From Thermodesulfobacteriota bacterium (lineage in GTDB: Bacteria; Desulfobacterota; QYQD01), in assembly GCA_030017815.1 (NCBI GenBank), contig JASEGX010000137.1, positions 1 to 6,448 on the forward strand: DNA of 6,448 nt. The letters run 5' to 3'. The notes below the pieces were generated by a model. It saw only the letters and a list, made by a program, of their open reading frames with translations, did no database searches and was not told the DNA's origin. Both the position numbers and the translations under genes were made by a program. The first letter of the stretch is position 1. Each line of letters starts with the position of its first letter. This document shows positions 5,772 through 6,448 of this stretch, in pieces.

Positions 5772-6132
5772 TTAATACTTTTTTCACCACCGCCAGAAGC
5801 TGGTCCGGCTTAAACGGCTTAACGATCCATCCGGAGGCCCCGGCTGTTTTGCCTTCGGCCTTCTTTGTCTCTTGCGACTCTGTAGTCAACATAATGATCG
5901 GGATGAACTTATGGTTAGACATCCCGCGCACCCCCTTGATCAGGCCGATGCCATCCAGGTTGGGCATATTAAGGTCGGTAATCAGCATATCTATCTGCGT
6001 GCCGTTCAACTTGGTCAGGGCATCCTTACCGTCTGCCGCTTCGATGACCTCGTAACCGGCCTGTTTAAGGGTGAAACTTACCATCTGCCGGACGCTGGCT
6101 GAATCATCGGCGGTCATAATTGTCTTAGCCAT
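5767..6132 (-). CDS. cheY: Single-domain chemotaxis response regulator CheY
   Basis: A 121-residue stand-alone receiver domain. The acidic pocket is D9-D10, the phosphoacceptor is D53 in ITDLNMPNLDG, the switch threonine is T83 in MLTTES, and the conserved lysine is K105 in WIVKPF. The aromatic switch position (Y106 in E. coli CheY) is W102 here. No output domain follows, so it would act by phosphorylation-dependent binding to a target such as the flagellar motor switch, a pilus or another regulator. CheA encoded just downstream is the obvious phosphodonor. The ATG at 6132 follows a G-rich site (GAGGGGGG, 6146-6139) at six bases. It is the first gene of the cluster in this window. The target is not shown by the sequence, and other CheY-like regulators of this length look similar. 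Confidence 0.95.
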   Translation of the reverse strand: MAKTIMTADDSASVRQMVSFTLKQAGYEVIEAADGKDALTKLNGTQIDMLITDLNMPNLDGIGLIKGVRGMSNHKFIPIIMLTTESQETKKAEGKTAGASGWIVKPFKPDQLLAVVKKVLR

Positions 6133-6162
6133 AAATTACCCCCCTCTTTAACCACAGATTCA

Positions 6163-6201
6163 CCCTGTTAAATTTCCCTAAGGGAACCCTATTTAACAGG
6201 G
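6163..6201 (-). repeat. Perfect nested palindrome in the cheY leader
   Basis: CCCTGTTAAAT (6163-6173) pairs perfectly with ATTTAACAGGG (6191-6201). Between them ttccct/agggaa (6174-6179 and 6181-6186) forms a second inverted pair. The structure ends 30 bases before the cheY start codon, so if transcription begins further upstream it would form a hairpin in the cheY mRNA leader. There is no T-run typical of an intrinsic terminator. It could be a regulatory hairpin, an mRNA-stabilising element, or simply another dispersed palindrome. Confidence 0.6.
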
Positions 6202-6233
6202 GAACCACAGCGCGGCATAGCCGCAACCAAAGA

Positions 6234-6280
6234 AGTTCAGGGTTCCGAGTTCCACGTTCACGGTTTTTTAACCCTGAACT
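6234..6280. repeat. Inverted repeat with a second heptamer family (GTTCNNN)
   Basis: AGTTCAGGGTT (6234-6244) and AACCCTGAACT (6270-6280) are perfect inverted copies. From 6235 the plus strand also divides into 7-bp units: gttcagg, gttccga, gttccac, gttcacg, gtttttt. It thus combines a palindrome with the same 7-bp period as the GCTGANN arrays, using a different sequence. It lies in the gene-free stretch upstream of cheY. Confidence 0.65.
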
Positions 6281-6302
6281 GTGATGAATTTGTAAAAAAG
6301 CC

Positions 6303-6396
6303 TTTTCACCGCTGAGCGCGCAGAGTCCGCAGAGAAAAACTGTAAACTATTCAATATATTATCTCAGCGCTCTCAGCGACCTCTGCGGTAAAATTT
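6303..6396. repeat. Inverted pair of 9-bp-period repeats (CGCWGAGNN)
   Basis: The left arm on the plus strand has three 9-bp units: cgctgagcg, cgcagagtc, cgcagagaa (6310-6336), preceded by ttttcac. The right arm on the minus strand has three units from 6387 to 6361: CGCAGAGGT, CGCTGAGAG, CGCTGAGAT, preceded by TTTTAC. The arms are inverted around a 24-base AT-rich centre. No coding function is visible. The remaining 52 bases to the window edge (6397-6448) are AT-rich, and I see no gene or clear promoter in them. Confidence 0.65.
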
Positions 6397-6448
6397 TGGT
6401 AACGTTCAAAAGTGTTTACATGGTCTAAAAATTGATTAAATCACGATC

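Noticed and set aside
6133..6448. Sigma-54, FliA-type or sigma-70 promoter upstream of cheY
   Set aside because: I looked for TGGC-N8-TGC, TAAA-N15-GCCGATAA and TTGACA/TATAAT pairs on the minus strand and found no convincing match.

Overview
The window carries a chemotaxis gene cluster. Every convincing gene is on the minus strand, so transcription runs from high to low coordinates: cheY (6132-5767), a small four-helix-bundle (S23 / 23S rRNA intervening-sequence type) gene (5703-5344), cheA (5313-3202), a complete chemoreceptor gene (3098-1104), and a chemoreceptor cut short near the left edge (765-13). No rRNA, tRNA, CRISPR array or recognisable transposase gene is visible. The gene types, the CheA architecture, the frequent AAGGAGG-type ribosome binding sites, the middling base composition and the abundance of dispersed intergenic repeats suggest a motile Gram-negative bacterium of deltaproteobacterial / Desulfobacterota type or a neighbouring phylum. 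That placement is inference, not proof.

The genes form a plausible signalling line. A membrane receptor with a periplasmic helical domain, three HAMP-like units and a C-terminal CheR-tether-like pentapeptide would control CheA. CheA has P1, P2, P3, P4 and P5 domains plus an extra pair of MshEN-like motifs between P2 and P3, and would phosphorylate the single-domain CheY. CheW, CheR, CheB and CheD are not in the window. The S23-type gene has no known chemotaxis role and looks like a passenger between cheY and cheA.

The most unusual content is between the genes. All three larger gaps carry arrays with an exact 7-bp period (GCTGANN on one strand, NNTCAGC on the other). They are arranged as left and right arms in opposite orientation. 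The same arm pair encloses three different contents: one 7-bp spacer (cheA/receptor gap), a roughly 110-bp nested palindrome (receptor/receptor gap), and the whole S23-type gene (cheY/cheA gap). The arms abut or overlap the stop codons of cheY, cheA, the full receptor and the S23-type gene. The S23-type gene takes its last codons and its stop from one arm.

Upstream of cheY (6133-6448) there is no gene. This stretch holds three further inverted-repeat structures, one with a 7-bp internal period and one with a 9-bp internal period. At the left edge, the truncated receptor loses all similarity to its family at about position 54, which marks an insertion, rearrangement or assembly junction.
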